43,051 bases of DNA from positions 1 to 43,051 of the forward strand of contig CAMPCW010000005.1 in NCBI GenBank assembly GCA_946647665.1, read 5' to 3'. The DNA comes from an uncultured Caryophanales bacterium (lineage in GTDB: Bacteria > Bacillota_I > Bacilli_A > RFN20 > CAG-826). Each line of letters begins with the position of its first letter. Position 1 is the first letter of the stretch. A model generated the notes under the pieces. That model was not told the origin of the DNA. It did no database searches and worked only from the letters and a program-made list of their open reading frames with translations. Made by a program: the position numbers and the translations under genes. Positions 40,787 through 43,051 of the stretch are shown here, in pieces.

Positions 40787-41167
40787 ATGGAAATCAAAGT
40801 TGGAGATGTTGTAATTGGTAAAGTTAACCAAGTAAGACCTTATGCCTTATTTTTAACTTTTGAAACAGGTCAAAATGGATTATTGCATATCTCTGAACTT
40901 TCCGATAAATATATTCGAGATATCGAAAAATTCGGCACTGTTGGCGATGAATTAAAAGTGAAAGTGCTTTCAATTGATCCTCAAAACGGATTTTTAAGAG
41001 TCTCTTATAAGGCTATTCCAGAAGAAGAAAGATATAACACTCATGATGAATCGGTTCACCACTTCACTCAATTTGATGAAGCTGATTTTCATGATTTAGA
41101 GGCTAAACTTCCAGAATGGATTAGTGAAACTTTAAATAAAGCAAAGGAAGATGAAAAAGATGATTAA
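40787..41167 (+). CDS. S1-domain RNA-binding protein (GSP13/CvfD-like)
   Basis: 126 residues with one S1 domain (about 1-75: GDVVIGKVNQV, GLLHISELSD, VGDELKVKVLSID). A short acidic tail follows. Such proteins bind the 30S subunit or mRNA and act as general stress or post-transcriptional regulators. The ATG at 40787 is chosen over one at 40783, which is out of frame. No Shine-Dalgarno; TGATACATT, an extended -10, ends seven bases upstream. The gene is coupled to pgi by an 8-base overlap. Confidence 0.88.
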   Translation: MEIKVGDVVIGKVNQVRPYALFLTFETGQNGLLHISELSDKYIRDIEKFGTVGDELKVKVLSIDPQNGFLRVSYKAIPEEERYNTHDESVHHFTQFDEADFHDLEAKLPEWISETLNKAKEDEKDD

Positions 41168-42440
41168 AGTTGATGTCAGTAACGTCATTAGTGAAGTCGA
41201 GATTGAGAAGTATCAATCTAAAGTCACTGAAATTAATAAAATGATTGATGATCGTTCAGGAGCAGGTAACGATTATTTAGGTTGGACCACCTGGCCAAAA
41301 GATTATGACAAAGAAGAATTAGTTAGATTACTTAAAGACGCTAAGTATGTTAGAGAAAATTTTGATGTTTTAGTGGTTGCTGGAATTGGAGGAAGCTACT
41401 TAGGAGCAAAATGCGCTTTAGACGCTTTAAAAGGATTAAAAGGTAGCGATAAACCAGAAATTATTTTCATGGGTCAAACATTCTCTCCAAATTACACTCA
41501 CCAAGTTTTAGAGTATTTAAAAGATAAAAACTTCGCGATTAATGTTATTTCTAAAAGTGGCACCACTACGGAAACCTCAATTGCTTTTAGATTATTAAAA
41601 GATTTGCTTGAGAAAAAAGTTGGAAAAGAAAAAGCGAGAAAAGCAATTTATGCCGTTACCGATAAAGAAAAAGGCGCCTTAAAAACATTATGTAATAATG
41701 AAGGCTATTCCACCTACGTCTTACCAGGAAATATTGGTGGTAGATATAGCGTTTTAACTCCAGTTGGATTATTCCCTCTAGCGGTTGCAGGAGTTGATGT
41801 TAAAGCAATGTTACAAGGTTCTTTAGATGCCTTAAATGATTTAGATAATGATGATTTAAAAACTAATATCGCTTATCGCTATGCGGTTAGTAGAGATTAT
41901 ATGTATCGTCATCATCGCCCAGTAGAAATGTTTGTGACTTACGAACCACAAATGTCTCAACTTTCTGAATGGCTTAAACAACTCTTTGGGGAAAGTGAGG
42001 GCAAAGAAAAGAAAGGCCTACTTCCTACAAGTGCGACTTTCTCTACTGACTTACATAGTTTAGGTCAATTTATTCAAGATGGTTCTCCTTTATTATTTGA
42101 GACTATCGTTAACATCGTTAATCCAGAATTAGATGTTGTGATACCAAGTGATAAAGATGATTTAGACGGCTTAAATTATTTAGCAGGTAAAACTCTTTCT
42201 TATGTTAATCAAAACGCCTTTAAAGGAACACTTAAAGCTCACGAAGAAGATGGAGGAGTTCCTTGTAATATCATTACTGTCGATAAATTAGATGCTTATA
42301 ACTTAGGATATCTATTTTATTTCTTTATGAGAACCTGCGCGATGAGTGCCTATTTATTAGATATCAATCCATTTAATCAACCTGGTGTGGAAATATATAA
42401 GAAAAATATGTTCCACTTACTAGGCAAAAAAGGTTATTAA
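41160..42440 (+). CDS. pgi: Glucose-6-phosphate isomerase
   Basis: Interconverts glucose-6-phosphate and fructose-6-phosphate. An ATG at 41151 is in frame, but the one at 41160 is preferred: AAGGA stands 11 bases before it, and only 2 bases before 41151. That gives 426 residues, the shorter Firmicute type. Motifs: GIGGSYLGA, ISKSGTTTET (phosphate binding), GGRYSVLTPVG, the catalytic Glu in QLFGESEGK, and QFIQDGSPLLFET. The start overlaps the S1 gene stop (ATGATTAA). Confidence 0.96.
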   Translation: MIKVDVSNVISEVEIEKYQSKVTEINKMIDDRSGAGNDYLGWTTWPKDYDKEELVRLLKDAKYVRENFDVLVVAGIGGSYLGAKCALDALKGLKGSDKPEIIFMGQTFSPNYTHQVLEYLKDKNFAINVISKSGTTTETSIAFRLLKDLLEKKVGKEKARKAIYAVTDKEKGALKTLCNNEGYSTYVLPGNIGGRYSVLTPVGLFPLAVAGVDVKAMLQGSLDALNDLDNDDLKTNIAYRYAVSRDYMYRHHRPVEMFVTYEPQMSQLSEWLKQLFGESEGKEKKGLLPTSATFSTDLHSLGQFIQDGSPLLFETIVNIVNPELDVVIPSDKDDLDGLNYLAGKTLSYVNQNAFKGTLKAHEEDGGVPCNIITVDKLDAYNLGYLFYFFMRTCAMSAYLLDINPFNQPGVEIYKKNMFHLLGKKGY

Positions 42441-42461
42441 ACTATAATAGTTTTTACACTC

Positions 42462-42493
42462 AAAAAGTCGCTTCCAAAAAAGGCGATTTTTTT
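42462..42493 (+). terminator. Terminator of pgi
   Basis: Stem AAAAAGTCGC/GCGATTTTTT (42462-42471 and 42483-42492, one G-U), followed by more T. Confidence 0.8.
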
Positions 42494-42494
42494 A

Positions 42495-42523
42495 TTGATT
42501 TAACTAGGGCATAATGGTATATT
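42495..42523 (+). promoter_or_regulatory. Promoter of the tRNA cluster
   Basis: TTGATT (42495-42500), 17-base spacer, TATATT (42518-42523), 23 bases before the first tRNA. Confidence 0.75.
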
Positions 42524-42546
42524 ATTGCTTGCGTATCTGCAAAAGC

Positions 42547-42622
42547 GGATGCTTAGCTCAGCTGGGAGAGCATCGCCTTTACACGGCGGAGGTCGGGGGT
42601 TCGAGCCCCTCAGCATCCACCA
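42547..42622 (+). tRNA. tRNA-Val (TAC)
   Basis: Cloverleaf with anticodon loop TTTACAC between TCGCC/GGCGG. Acceptor GGATGCT/AGCATCC; CCA encoded. First of five. Confidence 0.96.
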
Positions 42623-42647
42623 TTAACGCGAAGCTATACCAATAAAT

Positions 42648-42731
42648 GGAGGGGTAGCGAAGAGGCTAAACGCGGCTGACTGTAAATCAGCTCCTTCGGG
42701 TTCGGCGGTTCGAATCTGCCCCCCTCCACCA
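42648..42731 (+). tRNA. tRNA-Tyr (GTA)
   Basis: Class II tRNA, anticodon loop CTGTAAA, long variable arm, acceptor GGAGGGG/CCCCTCC, CCA encoded. Confidence 0.96.
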
Positions 42732-42736
42732 CAAGT

Positions 42737-42812
42737 TGGGGTGTAGCCAAGAGGTAAGGCAACAGACTTTGACTCTGTCATCTCGGTGGTTCGATCCCAC
42801 CCACCCCAGCCA
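42737..42812 (+). tRNA. tRNA-Gln (TTG)
   Basis: Anticodon loop CTTTGAC within ACAGA/TCTGT, acceptor TGGGGTG/CACCCCA, discriminator G, CCA encoded. Confidence 0.96.
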
Positions 42813-42817
42813 TATAT

Positions 42818-42893
42818 GACTCGCTAGCTCAGTCGGTAGAGCACTTGACTTTTAATCAAGGGGTCCGGAGTTCGAATCTCCGGCGAGTCACCA
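42818..42893 (+). tRNA. tRNA-Lys (TTT)
   Basis: Anticodon loop CTTTTAA within TTGA/TCAA, acceptor GACTCGC/GCGAGTC, CCA encoded. Confidence 0.96.
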
Positions 42894-42901
42894 CTTCAAG
42901 T

Positions 42902-42989
42902 GCCCAGGTGGCGGAATAGGTAGACGCACAGGACTTAAAATCCTGCGGATGTTGAATCCATACCGGTTCGATTCCGGTCCCGGGCACCA
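42902..42989 (+). tRNA. tRNA-Leu (TAA)
   Basis: Class II tRNA, anticodon loop CTTAAAA, long variable arm, acceptor GCCCAGG/CCCGGGC with an A5-C68 mismatch, CCA encoded. Confidence 0.96.
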
Positions 42990-43003
42990 AAAGTAGTGAA
43001 ATT

Positions 43004-43051
43004 CCCCCCAAAAATTGGACTATTCCAGTACAATAAAATGGAGGGTTTTTT
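43004..43051 (+). terminator. Probable terminator of the tRNA cluster, cut by the window end
   Basis: CCCCCCA near 43004-43010 can pair with TGGAGGG near 43039-43045 (one mismatch), followed by TTTTTT at the window edge. The long loop makes it uncertain. Confidence 0.5.

Noticed and set aside
266-42440. Possible recoding of TGA as tryptophan, as in mycoplasmas
   Set aside because: surE, the small ORFs at 19253 and 32088 and others end naturally in TGA, and tryptophans in conserved motifs are TGG.
34810-42989. A5-C68 mismatch in the acceptor stems of both tRNA-Leu genes
   Set aside because: The same mismatch occurs in E. coli tRNA-Leu(CAG), so it is an ordinary property of some leucine tRNAs.
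42547-42989. CRISPR-like or tandem repeat array at the right end
   Set aside because: The regular spacing is five adjacent tRNA genes with distinct anticodons.

Overview
The window is 43 kb of low-GC bacterial chromosome. TGA is used as a stop codon (for example surE and the small ORF at 32088), so the genetic code is standard. Strong AGGAGG-type ribosome sites, long-form HPF, PduL-type phosphotransacetylase, cofactor-independent phosphoglycerate mutase, an S-box in front of metK and several lipobox proteins point to a fermentative, wall-less or thin-walled member of the Bacilli/Firmicutes, probably an uncultured gut lineage close to the RF39/Erysipelotrichia/Acholeplasma radiation. That placement is inference from gene content only.

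Layout. 1-8.8 kb: adenosine deaminase, mscL, a low-molecular-weight phosphatase, class II aldolase, a 1052-residue membrane-anchored repeat protein overlapping surE, a membrane protein, and a solitary ThiS-like/ThiF-like pair. 8.8-12.2 kb is an accessory-looking patch: an Xre-type regulator diverging from an HEFAH metallopeptidase-like gene, a membrane-anchored HEMSH protein, two candidate noncoding RNAs and tRNA-His. 12.2-19.1 kb: PAP2 phosphatase, M18 aminopeptidase, L-serine dehydratase, a large Ig-like lipoprotein and serine acetyltransferase. 19.2-26.3 kb: the first of two small ORF plus structured RNA cassettes, a hydrolase, an acetyltransferase, an ECF S-component, two short-chain dehydrogenases, and a gpx-ohrR-cation efflux operon. 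26.4-34.7 kb: two lipoproteins sharing a repeated module, an uncharacterised two-gene operon with a structured leader, hpf, the second ORF plus RNA cassette, metK behind a SAM riboswitch, and pduL with a TSCPD gene. 34.8-36.3 kb: tRNA-Leu and a RhuM/phospholipase-D-like fusion behind a structured leader. 36.3-43 kb: oligopeptidase F, gpmI, a HAD phosphatase, an S1-domain protein coupled to pgi, and a cluster of five tRNAs (Val, Tyr, Gln, Lys, Leu).

The core genes form a heterotrophic set: glycolysis (pgi, fba, gpmI), acetyl/propionyl phosphate formation (pduL), peptide and serine breakdown (pepF, M18, sdaA), S-adenosylmethionine supply and peroxide defence. The most unusual content is RNA. 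Two paralogous small basic ORFs, 13 kb apart and on opposite strands, each run directly into a similar 65-72 nt folded RNA with the same conserved core. A third, unrelated 215-nt folded RNA with its own terminator follows the HEMSH gene. Many genes also lack a Shine-Dalgarno sequence and instead have a -10 box six to nine bases before the ATG, which suggests that leaderless transcription is common here.
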